Part shown: positions 52,384 through 64,000 of the stretch, in pieces
Layout of the letters: each line of letters opens with the position of its first letter
Position numbering within the stretch: position 1 is the stretch's first letter
Source of the DNA: Benincasa hispida
Lineage: Eukaryota > Streptophyta > Magnoliopsida > Cucurbitales > Cucurbitaceae
DNA: 64,000 bases
Reading direction: 5' to 3'
Assembly: GCF_009727055.1 (NCBI RefSeq)
Contig: NC_052357.1
Span: 9,773,662-9,837,661 of the forward strand
Program-made: the position numbers and the translations under genes
The notes under the pieces: model-generated
What the model was told of the DNA's origin: nothing
The model's input: only the letters and a program-made list of their open reading frames with translations
Database searches by the model: none

Positions 52384-54612
52384 ATAGAACTAATCTCATT
52401 CACAAAAAACTGCATTAGATACCCTAACTCAACTCAACTCTGCACTCAAACACAGACTTTCAAACTCAACTCAACTTAACTCTGCACAACAAACACAGAC
52501 AATAATTACCAACTCAACTCAGCACAACAAACACAAACAATTTAACTCCCCAGATAATTTAACCCTTAAGATAATAATTACCAACTCAACTCTCTACTTT
52601 TATCATGCACTAAACACCCCTTAACGAAAGTAAATTATACACGAGTTTGGTACTGGTTCAATATACTCTCTGTGCTTTAAAGCATGTTAAGCTACCCTAA
52701 CACAAATGAGTGTCTCTTGTGGCACAAGGATTCTTAGCTTCTAGCTAGGTTAGGCGAGAACATCTTGATCGAAAGCTCCCCCCTATCTCGAATAGAATGA
52801 ATAGTGACATCACAAGTGTATATCATCAGATTGTCCGGTCTCTCTCTGATCAAAGAGCAAATTTTGGAGAGATTCAACCTAGCATCCACACCAAGCTTGA
52901 GTACCACTTAGCCTAGCCTCATATTTTGATATTAGTCTAAGGTGTCCCTTTCTTTTGAGTTTAATTGGCAAACTCATCCTACATCATAGTATTTCGTAGC
53001 AAATTCAAGTATATTATATCTATTGCAATTTGGACGAATTACTCGAAATATATATATATAAATTATTAAAATTGTCTTCACATAAGTCTAACTGAAATTA
53101 AAATCTTAAATAAAGATATATGTTTATAGTAATAGTTATATATTCGAGAACAAGACACGTAAAAAAAGAAACATTAGTCATAGATTCATACCAAATGTCA
53201 AAGTCATAAAATAATTTTTTTTTTCCAAATAAAAAAACTGTTATAGATGAATAAGGGCCTTGTTTGGTATAGGATCTGAAAACAAAAATTTGAAAATAAG
53301 GGATTAAATAAAAATAAAGTTGTATTTTATGTTTTCATATATGTGCTTAGTAGCAAAATAAAAAAATTGAATTCTAATTTAACAATTGCAAACTAATTAT
53401 AATTATCCACTAAATATTATATTTAATAAATCTAAAAATATAATTGGGTTGTTTGCCAAAAATAGAATATATTTTTAAAAAATAGAATTGCTGCCAAAAA
53501 TGTATTTATTAAATTCAGTAAATCTAAAAATATAAAATAGAATCTGGATTGAGAACCAAAAACTCTAATCCAACGATATGGATTATACAACAACGGAAGA
53601 AAGAAAGTATGTAGGGAATGATATTTAATGCTTACGTAATAACGTACTATATAGGATACAAATTATGTAGTGTCACCTATAACATTTAAATTTATGTGAA
53701 TTTATTGAAAGATACATTAAATGTTCTATATAGTCCATGTTTCTTTAATGCTTAAAATGATAATTAATTCTTAAAACTTTCTCTCTTTTTTTTCCCTTTT
53801 AATTCTAAATTTAATTCCTAAAACTGCAACATTGCATAGACATTTAAATGAATAAATTAATTTAAAAAAATACATAACAACTTGACTTATCTCATTTTAT
53901 GTGAAGAGTCAAATAAATTGAGTTTAGTAACCAACAAAGAAACAAATGAAATTTATATCTAGTTGGATGTAATAAGCTATAATATTAATGGCACATTTGA
54001 TATTAAGTTTGATTTTGAATTATAACAGTAATGAGTATTAGATATTAAATTTGATTTTCAAAAATTAAAACGAGTCTAGTTGAACTAATATATATAGAAC
54101 GATTAATGATTAAGAAGTTTTTTATTTGAATCTTCTACTTCTATTATATTATATCAAAAAGGTAACTTTTGAATACCAACCAAGAAGAATGATAAGATCA
54201 ATGGTAAAACATGTCTTTTGAGAGCTCGAGGCATCATCTTTTCAATTTAATGCCTTCAAAATACCAAGAAAATCATCAACACATCCAATAATTGTTGGGG
54301 AAAGAGGGGTGACTAAAGTAGCAAAATTAATAATGTTAATCACAATATAATAGTTGGGATAAATAATGGTTTAATTTAAATAATTATCCATTTTGTTGGG
54401 TTGAATATTCTTTGTTACATTTTGTGTGTTGACAATATTTGTTTAAGTCTAGTTGATGTCATTAAAATATCTTAACATTTGTCTTACTGGTTTAAGGTTG
54501 TCATATAGAAATGTTGTCTCTAAAAATACTTTTCTTATGTGGAATATTCTGTCTATAGTATTTTTATAGATATTTTCCTTCTCCGTGCGCAAGGTTTTTT
54601 TGGAAGTGAGGC
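52384..54612. other. Intergenic AT-rich DNA with a short repeat cluster
   Basis: About 52425-52610 holds repeated 'aactcaactcaactctgca' and 'caacaaacacagacaataatt' words in an irregular tandem arrangement. The remainder to 54612 is AT-rich with no supported gene. Words such as 'aaatctaaaaatataa' recur near 53430 and 53520. Confidence 0.5.
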
Positions 54613-55068
54613 TGTTAGATATATTTAAATAATAATAAGTTTAATTAAAGTATGGGCTATATATGTGGATTAATAATTTATCACATTGGGTTATTTTATT
54701 AGATTGAACCCTATTATGTGATCTAATTAATTAAGACCCTAGATTCCTAATTGAGTATGAACTTAATAGGTAGAAGCCTATTCTTAGTTAATTATGGTTT
54801 AATGGGAACCCTAATTGAACTAGTATATAAAGAGATCTTAGGGCTATGGTCCCCAATATACCAAAACAATAAGCATCTTTCTTGAATCCCATGTAGAGAG
54901 AGATCCCACTAGGGGCATTCAGAGTTTTGGTTGAAGAAGACCAAAGTCATCCATCATCATCTTGAAGCTATCATCAATTTTGCTAATGGAATCCAGTATG
55001 TTATTCTTGACAATTTGACTTGAATGATCCTAGGGTTTATCTATTCAATATAGATATTTATGCTAACA
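54613..55068 (+). repeat. 5' LTR of a truncated copia element
   Basis: About 456 bp from TGTTAGATATATTT to 'atgctaaca', followed after two bases by a perfect tRNA-Met primer site at 55071. It contains 'tagtatataaagagatctta' (54822-54841), a plausible TATA region, followed by a leader-like segment. The preceding bases GAGGC could be the target site. No matching 3' LTR was recognised in the window. Confidence 0.78.
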
Positions 55069-55070
55069 AG

Positions 55071-55083
55071 TGGTATCAGAGCA
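55071..55083 (+). other. Primer binding site, truncated copia element
   Basis: TGGTATCAGAGCA, the canonical tRNA-Met site. Confidence 0.88.
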
Positions 55084-56215
55084 TGAATTTCTATGTTGAA
55101 TTATTGGTTTCGTTTTGTTTTCCATTGGGCATGAGATTAAATCCCTCAATTCGATAAAGTTTTTTTTTAAAGAATTTTTAAAAAAAAGAAAGAAAAAGAA
55201 ACACACTTCACGCCAGTAACCGGCAAAAGCAATCGGCAGCGAGATTTTGTTCGTTTTCTTGCCATAAGTTTTAAATATAGGTCTTGCCGGCGTGAGGGAG
55301 TTGGGTCGCTGGTGTAAAGGAGTTGGTATTTGTCCATTTGAAGTTTTGTCAACGATCTCTTTTTGGTTTCGTGGGATTCTATCAATAAAATGGAAAGTTG
55401 GTGTTGGCGATCTTCATCAGCAAGATCAATCTTAGCCACTTAAAGTTTATCTTAAATTGTAATCTCCTTTGCCAGAAAATCAATTTGGTAGAATTAAATG
55501 TGATTGATAATTTAAGTGTTTTTTTTTTTTTTTTAAATCTGAGTTTTGAAATGAATAAGTCTATGAATTTAGGTTTAAATTTGATTAATCTGGTTTAAAT
55601 TTGTTCAACCATGTTGTGGTATTGAATTTAAATTTGATTGATAATGTGGTAAATTTAAATTTAAATTTGATTGATATTTTGGTGAATTTAAATTTAAATG
55701 ATGATATTTAGCAATTGTATTATGTGTATGAAATTATTAAGTGAATATTGGTAAAGACTATTTGGTGTTCTTCCTCTTTTATTTTTGTACTATAATATTA
55801 TTATATTATTGTGTCTTATATTTTAGATTAAGTTGGTCAAAATAATACGTTACCAAAGTAGCCTCTGTTATCTAGATTAATTTAATTCTAAAATATAAGA
55901 TGTACATATTCATGAATTTATACGGATAATTATCGGCCCAAAGGAAGATAATTATTTGGCCAAATTGTGGATATGCATGTGGTAATGAGTATGTGGCAAT
56001 TATAAGGATTGCTCATGTGGAAAGACTATTTTTTGACAGAGTTAATTGTTTTGATTACTACGTTGAGTGTACTATTTACAGTTGGCGTTTTTGCCCAAAG
56101 GCTGGACATCAACGTTGTGTTAGGTATCTTGTTAAAGGGGCCCACCACATGTGCAAAATTATTTTGTTCTGTTTTAATTGTAAGCATATGTTTTGTTGTT
56201 TATTGTTTCAGTTGG
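55084..56215 (+). other. Leader of the truncated copia element
   Basis: Sequence between the primer site and the gag remnant. It is non-coding and partly low in complexity: 'aatttaaatttgattgat' type words are repeated at about 55570-55700. 'ttgtttattgtttcag' just before the gag start could serve as a splice acceptor in the element's RNA, which is inference. Confidence 0.5.
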
Positions 56216-56740
56216 TCTTAATCAAATATCTGGAAATCTAAGTTCAATCCCTAAGTTTAATGGATCGAACTTTAAGATTTGGAAAGAAAGCCTAAAGATA
56301 CTTCTTGGGTGTATGGATTTGGACCTTGCATTAAGGACCGATAAACCTACTTCTACTGAGGAACAACTAAATACGGCTAATATAGAGAAGTGAAAACTGT
56401 CAAATCGCATGTGTCTGATGATCATTAGGCACTCCATTCCGGAGTCTTTTCGGGGCTCTATTACGGAAAGTGAAAATGCCAATAAGTTTCTTGCTCAAAT
56501 TGAGAAATATTTTACTAAAAATGAGAAAGGGAAAGCAAATAGTCTTTTGACTTCTTTAGGGCAATGAAAACATAAGGGAGTACATTATGGAAATGTCCAG
56601 TCTTGCAGGTAAATTAAAGACACTTGATATCGAGATAAATGAAAATTTACTCGTGCATCTGGTACTTATCTCTCTTCCTACACAATTCACTCAGTTTAAG
56701 ATAAGCTATAATACTTAGAAGGAATTCCTTGCATCCGTTG
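56216..56740 (+). pseudogene. Copia gag fragment
   Basis: Reads 'SSIPKFNGSNFKIWKESL', 'LGCMDLDLALRTDKPTSTEE', then a stop at 56391-56393. After that it continues in shifted frames: 'NRMCLMIIRHSIPESFRGS', 'NANKFLAQIEKYFTKNEKGK', and a remnant of the Gag C-terminal half to about 56740. It matches copia Gag (UBN2 type). Protease, integrase and RT do not follow, so the element is truncated. Confidence 0.85.
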
Positions 56741-56759
56741 GTATATAAAAGCACTTAGT

Positions 56760-57300
56760 CTTTATTTTGAGGGTTGGTCGTTCTAACGAATGATTTAGAG
56801 TACCATTTGTCTTGTGAAACTTTGATCACAAGTGTATTCTTTGTCAATCTTCTTGAGCCGTGAAGATTGTGATGATGTGATGTTTGAGATCGACTCTAAG
56901 CTGTTTATGAGCTTCATCAATAGTCTTTACTTGATGGAGAAAGATGGAGAAAGATAAGCTGCAAGTGAGAGGGAGTCTCAGAACTTAAGGGGAACTTAAG
57001 TCTTGTTGAGAGGGAGTCTTTGTCTTAGGGGAAGCCTAAGAAGTTCGTCACTGATATCATTACTTAAGGAGAGCCTAAGTATCCGAGAGAGGGAGTCTCT
57101 CATCTAAGGGGAGCCTAGGTGTACGATTGAGTGTTGAGCTCTACAAAGGTCATTGTAGTGAAGCTGTCAATATAGATAAGTACTATTTTGACTTTGCTTA
57201 ACATTTATACTAGTGAAGTTATCTTTCATGGACATACTGCCCCCTCTCAAAATGTAGGTGTTAATCACCGAACTGGATTAATAATTTTTTGTGTTATTTT
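56760..57300 (+). repeat. LTR- or TE-derived segment with 'gagagggagtct' repeats
   Basis: 'gagagggagtctc...cttaaggggaacttaag' type modules occur about four times between 56968 and 57120, alternating with 'ggggagcctaag'. They are followed by 'ccgaactggattaataattt', which resembles the end region of some plant copia LTRs. It adjoins the gag fragment and may be the second breakpoint partner of the truncated element. The class is unresolved. Confidence 0.45.
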
Positions 57301-60300
57301 TTTCTTATTATTTCTATTTGTTAATTGTTCTGTGAATTGTCGTGACATAGTTCGTAACATCCTTTAACCTGCTGCAGATACTTTCATATTATTTTCACTC
57401 TCCTTATCAAATTTTACTCCCACTAAACATGCTTAATATAATTTATTGACGAGATGATAATATGCAACATAAAAACATATTTTATTTAATTCATCTAGCA
57501 GTATCAAATATTTGAATACAATGTCTAGACAACACATCTACTCTCGCAAGATTATACTCCTTTTTTTAAAAAAAGAAAAGAAAAGAAAAGAAAAGAACTC
57601 TCATAAGATTATTAATATTTATGGATATATATTAAAAGAAGAATAGATAACGCATAGATAATATACTTAATTTATACAATCTGACCCATAATTAACAATT
57701 ATTTTATTTGAAGCATTGACAAATGCAAAATAAACTTATCCTCAATCATATTATGATAACAAACTCATAACTTTATTTAGAAAAAGAGTATATTTCTAAA
57801 CAGACAAATACATATTACATATATATAATATTTCTTAATACTCAATTATAATAATAGTTAATTAGAAACTCGATTGAGAAAAGCTCCATACACAGGGATA
57901 ATACTAAAATTAAAATTAGGTTAGTTTGGGAATATTTTCTATAATTTATTAATTTTTAAAATATTGTTCATTAGATAGTGAAATTACAAATTTATATAAT
58001 AAACCTAACAAATATATATAAATTATATTGTATTTTCTTTAGAACGATTCATATATTTTGGTTTTTGGTTTTTTTTTATAAAATACGACATGAATAGAGA
58101 GATTCAAACTCCAAATTTTTTAATTGAAGATATACACTTTCTAATAATTGAGCTAAACTCGCTCAAAAAAAGTAAAATTTTGTTGGTAGGTATATATTGA
58201 TTTTTCTATTACATAAAATATTTTATTTGAGAATTAAAAGGAATACGTATGATTAATGAGATAGTGACTAAAGTGAACATAACTCTTCGATTTTCCAACT
58301 TCACATATTATCAAAAGAAAAAATGATCTCAACACAAAATTAGTCATTAATTAAATAACTTTTCAAAACTTATAAAATTTGAATAAAAAGTTGCTCTATT
58401 GTCATTTTTGTCGTATCAATTGCACACCAAATATATGTTTTATAAACATGTAAACAAACATGAAAAATAGTATTTTCATCGATTCTTCAAACAAAATTTA
58501 GATAAGATATAAATGGCAACATTTTAGGTAAAAACTATAACACTTATCCGACTTTAAACTCATCTTAGGTGTAGATAAAAAAAAAAATTTGTTAGAAATT
58601 ACTTTTTCATAAACGATTTTAAAAGTTAAATAAAGAAGGTCAAATTGACTACCCACACTTTTGGAAAGCATGAAATGAAGAATCAAGAAGAAAATCATAA
58701 ATTGATATGTTTCTTCATTCGTTCAAACTTAGCATGTGAAGTTGAATTATATATATATATATCAATTCAAGTAATTGTTGGGTGTTAGACTGTATCAATT
58801 TTTTTTTGTAGCTCACTTCAACTACACAGTAAAAAATATTGAAATTATTAAAGATAATAAATATAAAAAGATATTACATGTGATTAAGTGATGTGTAAAA
58901 AGATGAATGTAATTAGATGCACAATTTTTTTTTCTTTCATTATGATTTTATAGTCCCAAATTTTTACTTGAGTTGCTTAATTTTTTTTTATAGTAAGTTG
59001 TGCTCAAAATGGTGATGTGACTAAATATTTAAAAAAATTTATATTATGAATTTCATTATAAACTAAACAATATTAAAAAACTTACAATAAGTAAAGATGA
59101 AGACTAAAACAACTTTAAAAAATATATGTAATAAGTAAGATTAATCATATAACATCGTGTAATCTATTTAAATGAATTTAACTGAACTAACATAAATTTG
59201 GGATCATTTATGGTTCGAATCTCTAATTTTTGTTATTCTATAAAATGATTGGGAAGACAAATCATATAGAATGTGAAATGTGGCTTTGATAATTTTTAAT
59301 TTTTAATTTTTTTTTTTATCAGATGTGGAGGTGGAATGATAAAATGTAAGATGGAGATGGATAGTACAATAAACCCTTCCAAAGAAATTCATTAATGAAA
59401 ATGTGTTTTTGTGAAATTTTGTTCTATTTCGGTGGCCGTTACCCATTAATCGAATTTCACCAACTTTTGGTGAATTAATAAAATATATTTTAAGCTACAA
59501 GTAACGCAATAACTTTAATTTATTTCCCTATTTTACCCTCCAATCTCGACCTTTTACTTCCTCCCAAAGCATCATTGCAACTTTGCTGAACGAATAAAAC
59601 AAAGTGGATAAAAAAGGTGATTAAAAAGGATAATTAGGTTAGTGAAAGAATATTTCTGAATTTTTAATTTTTTTTTGTGGGTGAAGATACCAAATGGATA
59701 AGCTATAAATTTCATCTATGTATAAACTTTTAAATTATCCCAAGTAATGGCACTATGATAATTTATCTCATAATAATTATTCTCAAGACTGTAAACTTAA
59801 AAAATATATAAATTCAAATTATATATATTTACTATTCTTAATAAATTATTTAATATTTTAGATTAATAAATTAAAATCAGATTAAAACATGAACACTTTA
59901 TAAAGATAAGTCACGTCAAATATATGCATATCCGTTACTATTATAAAATAAAATGATATCTGATAAATCTTTATTTAGTTTTGTACTTTTCTTAACCTGA
60001 ATATCTAAGTAATGAACTACATAAATCGAAATTGACTTCTATACATTTATTGGGCTACAACATACTTTCAACTTAATTATGATTTTACTTAATATAACCT
60101 ATCCAATAAATAATGATCCTTCAATTGAGTTATGACTTATCTAATAGTTTTTTTTTGTTTCACCCAATCAAGATACATCCTTCCCAACTTCCTAAAATAC
60201 AAAGTCTTCAACTATGGGACAATTGAAGTAGATAAAAATGATATGCAATTTAACAATCTTGCCATCTAAGTAATAGAAAACAGTATAACATTTTTAAAAT

Positions 60301-60740
60301 GTAAAGAGATAATTGAAATATTTAGTAAAGTTTTTTTTTTTTAAACAACATAAAATTTATAACATCGGTGTAAAGCCACCAATTTAGATTATCAAAGAGA
60401 TTCATAATCTAAGTCGGAAATACATGAACCCATAAAACATATTATCTTAGGATGTACACATTTTTAGCTAGTTGACGAGTAACAACATTTTATTATATTT
60501 ATAATTAAGAGAAATATAAAAGAAACTTATGTTTGATTTGTCAAAATATGAGTTTGGTGGATGATGTCATTAATTTCATTGATGATATTTATATTGACTT
60601 AAATGTTATACAATAAAAATAGTTAATATAGATATAATTTTCCATGTTTTATTTTCTTTTTTGGAAAAATTGGGGAGGGGAATAGAATAAAGTAACACTA
60701 GAAATAAATGGATGAGCATGAGATTGAGATTGAGATTAAG
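57301..60740. other. Intergenic AT-rich DNA
   Basis: No gene, RNA gene or transposon domain is supported over about 3.4 kb. It holds homopolymers, TA runs (for example 58749-58761) and 'aaaagaaaagaaaag' runs near 57577-57596. Open frames here are short and of random composition. Confidence 0.5.
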
Positions 60741-60756
60741 CAATAATAGTAAGGAA

Positions 60757-60784
60757 AATTAAATAATAATAATAATAATAATAA
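60757..60784 (+). repeat. (AAT)n microsatellite
   Basis: About eight AAT/ATA triplets in a row, preceded by a short 'gagattgagattgagatt' run at 60720-60737. It lies about 290 bp upstream of the MYB gene start codon. Confidence 0.85.
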
Positions 60785-60949
60785 GGATAGGGAGGGTGGG
60801 GAGAGAGACCAGAAAAATACGTTATCCTGAAGAAAGGATAAAATGGTCATTACAGACAAAGTCTTACCAACGAACACCCGCGTTTCGCTAATCTCTCCCG
60901 ATTGAACAGAGAGCTTTGATTTTTCCCTAAATATTACTTCCTCAAAATC

Positions 60950-61066
60950 CTCTCTTTCATCATAAAAACCTCTCTTTCTCTCTTAATTCTTCTTCATTTC
61001 TCACCATCTCTCATTTGTGCTCTCTTCACTAACTCGGTGGCCTGACTCGCCGGGTCACGGATCGCA
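60950..61066 (+). promoter_or_regulatory. CT-rich 5' leader of the MYB gene
   Basis: 'cctctctttctctcttaatt' and 'ctcaccatctctcatttgtg' directly precede the start codon. Pyrimidine-rich leaders are common around plant transcription starts. No clear TATA box is seen within 100 bases. The transcription start itself cannot be placed from sequence alone. Confidence 0.45.
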
Positions 61067-63731
61067 ATGACTCGGCGTTGCTCTCACTGCAGCAACAATG
61101 GCCATAACTCCCGAACCTGCCCCTCCCGCGGCGGCAGAACTGGCAGTGGTACCCTCGCCGGCGGGGGCGGCGGAGGTGTGAAGCTCTTTGGGGTTAGGCT
61201 CACCGACGGCTCTTTCATCAAGAAAAGCGCCAGCATGGGTAACCTCTCTGTACATTACCATAGTTCTTCTTCCGCCGCCGCCTCGCCCAATCCTGACTCC
61301 CCTAATTCCGACCCCGTTCATGATACTGATGGCTTTTTGTCCGATGATCCTGCCCATGCATCCTGCTCCGCTAATCGCCGTGGTGAAAGGAAGAAAGGTA
61401 ACCGATGAACAGTTTCAGAATCGTATCATTATCTTTTGGTCTTTAAATGTTTGTTCCTGAGAGAAATTCGTGTTTGATTTTCCTTGTGATTCGGATAACA
61501 CTATTTAATTTCGTGATGTCTGTGTTCTGGAGTTTAGTTGATTTGTTCCACAATCGTTTGTTGTCATATATTTGTGATGAATTTCATGGCTGTCTTCTGA
61601 TAAATGCTTCCCGCTTGGGTGATTTTCTTGTTTCATCAGTTTTTATGCTTTCTTTCGGATTTTTCCTTGACTATTTCTTTCTTTTTTCTTTTGATCGGTT
61701 CCGTCATTCTTTCTATTTTTTGTTCGAATTCCGATGCCTGAATTTTGTGTCTTATAATCATTGAGATTCTCAATTCCACGACTTGTACTGCTTTCTCTAA
61801 CGTTCGCGGTTGAACTATTAAGAGTGAGGTCTATGGCCACAAGTTTCGTCGTGGATAATGTGCATGGAGCAGATATGTTTTCGATTGTGTTTCCCTTAAT
61901 CAATCGTGTCTGAAAGATTATGAACCAGTGCTTTCAAAGTATTCATTGAGAAGTAATGACCTGCTGGCTTTTCCATAAGGGACTTGTTTCTCCTCTAAAT
62001 GGTTGTGGTTGGACTTAACTACATTTTATTTTGATGGTCACTGTATTGAAAGCTATGGAAGAGGATTAATGCCTTCATTAGATTGGCATTTGATAATAAT
62101 TGCATTTTAAGTTGACAGGTTGCAGGGGATGGAAACTCTTTTAGGTTTCATTATGTGGTAAATATTGCATTGCATGACATATTTACCAGTTTCACTTCTA
62201 CTTGAGCAGGATATGTCGAATTACAAACTTGTAGACTTCTGTAGGAAAGAAGTGGGCCATGCAATTACTCTGTAGTATGCGACATGGCTGGGTTGTTGAA
62301 GAGTATGTACTTAGTTAGCATTTTTTTTTTTTTTTTTTGTGGCCAGTGTTTGATTAGCTTAGCTGTGATGTAAGTGTTTGATTAGCTTAGCTGTGATGTA
62401 AGAGCCTAAACTTGCCATTATATGGTAAATTATTAATTGTTTTGGAAATAATTGTTCTACTCGTTTGATTGTTGTAGCCTATTATAATTTGGTAGGTACA
62501 AGTCTCTGTTTTAGCTTTTATCGTGGAACGTTTGACCCCCTTGATTGTTAACTTTCTTTTCCATGAATCAACATTTGTTGAACTCCCTGAAGGCCAAAGT
62601 CAGATGTGTCTTGTTGTTTAGCTACAAGCATTGGAGTTCTAATAATTGGACCAGGTATGATATTGCTGTTGTTTGATAGCTTAAATTTTGTTTTCAGGTG
62701 TTCCATGGACAGAGGAGGAGCATCGATTGTTCTTAGTTGGTCTTCAGAAACTGGGGAAAGGAGACTGGCGCGGAATTTCTCGGAATTTTGTTATTACGAG
62801 GACTCCAACGCAGGTGGCAAGCCATGCTCAGAAGTATTTCATACGACAGAGTAATGCAACAAGAAGAAAGCGAAGATCAAGCCTTTTTGACATGGTTCCG
62901 GAAATGGTTTGTCTTGAACTCTTACATAGATAGTTTATTATTCGTGTCCCTCTGCCCCCCTCAAGCCAATGTTTCAAAATATGGCCGTGCATCTCTGTTG
63001 AAATTTGCATGTTAGATTCTATTTAGTTCTTATGTCACGTTCCTATGGTCATGTTATTTGTCTTGTATATTGTAATAGAGAGATTGGTGTCCCTCTTGAT
63101 ATTAATTCATAATGCATATACCCATTGGTGACCATAGAAACGTGTCCCTCTGCTAGCATGGCACAATTTTTACTTCATTAGGTTTTGAGTTTCTTCGTTT
63201 CATGTCTCTCAGGCAACTGATCCGCTGCCTGTGCCAGAAGATGACATTTTACATGCTTCTCAGACAAAAGAAACAGCAAACTCAAGTTCACAACCTTCAC
63301 TAGATCTCTCACTTAACTCAGAGTTCCATATGTTGGAAACTACAGTTGAAGAAAATGGAAAAGAACTTGATGCATCTAAGATGGAAGTTGCTGGTTTCCC
63401 ACCTGTGATACCGGGTTTCATCCCGGCTTATATGCCTATACCTTTCCCTATTTGGGCACCAAGTTCATTCCCAATGGAAGAAGAAAATGTTGTAGAAATG
63501 TGTCATCATGTGGTCCTAAAGCCAATTCCAGTTGTGCCAAAGGAACCAGTCAATGTTGATGAACTAGTTGGCATGTCTCAACTCACTCTGCGAGAGCACG
63601 AAAGAGAGCGTAGAGAGCCTTCGCCTCTGTCCTTAAAATTGGTAGGTGAACGCTCAAGACAGTCAGCATTCCATCCAAATGCTCCAGTCACTCGTACAGA
63701 GTTAAACAAGGAAGACAGTTATACAATCTAA
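61067..63731 (+). CDS. Zinc-knuckle, single-MYB (SHAQKYF) repressor, KUA1/MYBS3-type
   Basis: Exons 61067-61397, 62698-62906 and 63213-63731, all GT-AG, give 352 residues. Residues 5-18 form a CX2CX4HX4C zinc knuckle (C5, C8, H13, C18) directly after the start, which supports this ATG. A Gly-rich stretch and 'VKLFGVRL' (about 38-45) follow. The MYB repeat starts '[16 protein letters not shown]' (about 111) and ends in the diagnostic 'SHAQKYF' (152-158). The C-terminal half has a Pro-rich hydrophobic stretch and two EAR-type motifs, LDLSL (210-214) and LSLKL (319-323), which in this family recruit co-repressors. Related proteins bind TATCCA-type or similar elements and regulate sugar response (rice MYBS3) or cell expansion and senescence (Arabidopsis KUA1/MYBH). 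It is nuclear. Which orthologue this is cannot be decided here. Confidence 0.94.
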
Positions 63732-64000
63732 GCTCTTTGAATCAAGAAGGGAGCAGTCTTCATGCATCATGAGCTTTTCTTGTAAAATTACACCCTTAAA
63801 TTAGCTTTTTTCTTCTTAGAAAGTCTGTAGTGTGGTTGTTTTTATTGATATAAAGTAGGCTAGTGAGAGTTCTTTAAGTATATTTATTCTTTGTAACTGT
63901 AAACAGGTAGATATTGTAATAAATATGTTAATCAGCAGATCCTAACTTGATTTTGTAGATAAGCTTTTGTACCTCTTTTAGGTTTTAATACACCTGTCTA
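63732..64000 (+). other. 3' UTR and downstream region of the MYB gene
   Basis: The T-rich 3' region after the stop contains 'tgtaataaatatg' near 63915-63927, including an AATAAA word (63918-63923), and further TTGTA-type words. Polyadenylation probably occurs in this stretch. No further gene starts before the window ends. Confidence 0.5.

Noticed and set aside
55993..56241. Cys/Phe-rich frame of 82 codons before the gag fragment
   Set aside because: Runs into the gag start in another frame and has no family features; probably chance within the copia leader.
61447..61903. Frames of 105 (plus) and 86 (minus) codons in intron 1 of the MYB gene
   Set aside because: T-rich intron sequence giving Phe/Leu-rich products; the exon joins on both sides are clear.

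Overview
The window is nuclear DNA of a flowering plant. It is AT-rich, its genes have many introns with plant-type splice sites, and it is full of plant LTR retrotransposons. The genes and several repeats (a 'tctatca/tgatagac' hairpin, long copia LTRs beginning TGTTGGATT) suggest a eudicot, possibly a cucurbit. The family assignment is an inference from memory of such repeats and was not checked.

Three apparently functional host genes are present. (1) The 5' part of a SAWADEE-homeodomain gene (SHH1/SHH2/DTF1 type, minus strand) runs off the left edge. (2) A complete NADP-dependent malic enzyme gene has 19 coding exons (9646-14839, plus strand). Its reading frame continues upstream into transit-peptide-like sequence without an ATG. 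(3) A complete zinc-knuckle plus single-MYB (SHAQKYF) repressor gene of the KUA1/MYBS3 type has three exons (61067-63731, plus strand). The genes do not form a pathway or cluster; each stands alone between repeats.

The remainder is mostly transposons. 2451-7210 is a decayed copia element with 134-bp LTRs and an AAGGA target-site duplication. 16563-33425 is a multi-level nest. The host is a decayed copia element. Its 5' LTR was hit by a hAT-like GC-rich element, which was itself hit by a solo LTR. The host leader was hit by another solo LTR, and that one contains two further insertions. Most levels are supported by exact or near-exact target-site duplications that can be read directly. About 35676-40470 is a Mutator-like element with hairpin ends carrying a broken plant-mobile-domain (PMD) gene. 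41253-48680 is a SIRE/Maximus-type copia region with an approximately 3.3-kb tandem duplication next to a 25-N gap. One copy has indel noise typical of uncorrected long reads, so it is probably an assembly artefact. At 47594/47595 this element is fused in frame to an Ale-like copia element whose 5' LTR is at 52184-52383. 54613-56750 is a 5' LTR plus gag fragment of another copia element.

I found no RNA genes, no CRISPR arrays and no convincing new multi-gene system. The most useful observations are the nested insertion history, the probable false duplication, the in-frame retrotransposon chimera, the unexplained 5' end of the malic enzyme gene and the GC-AG intron in the SAWADEE gene.
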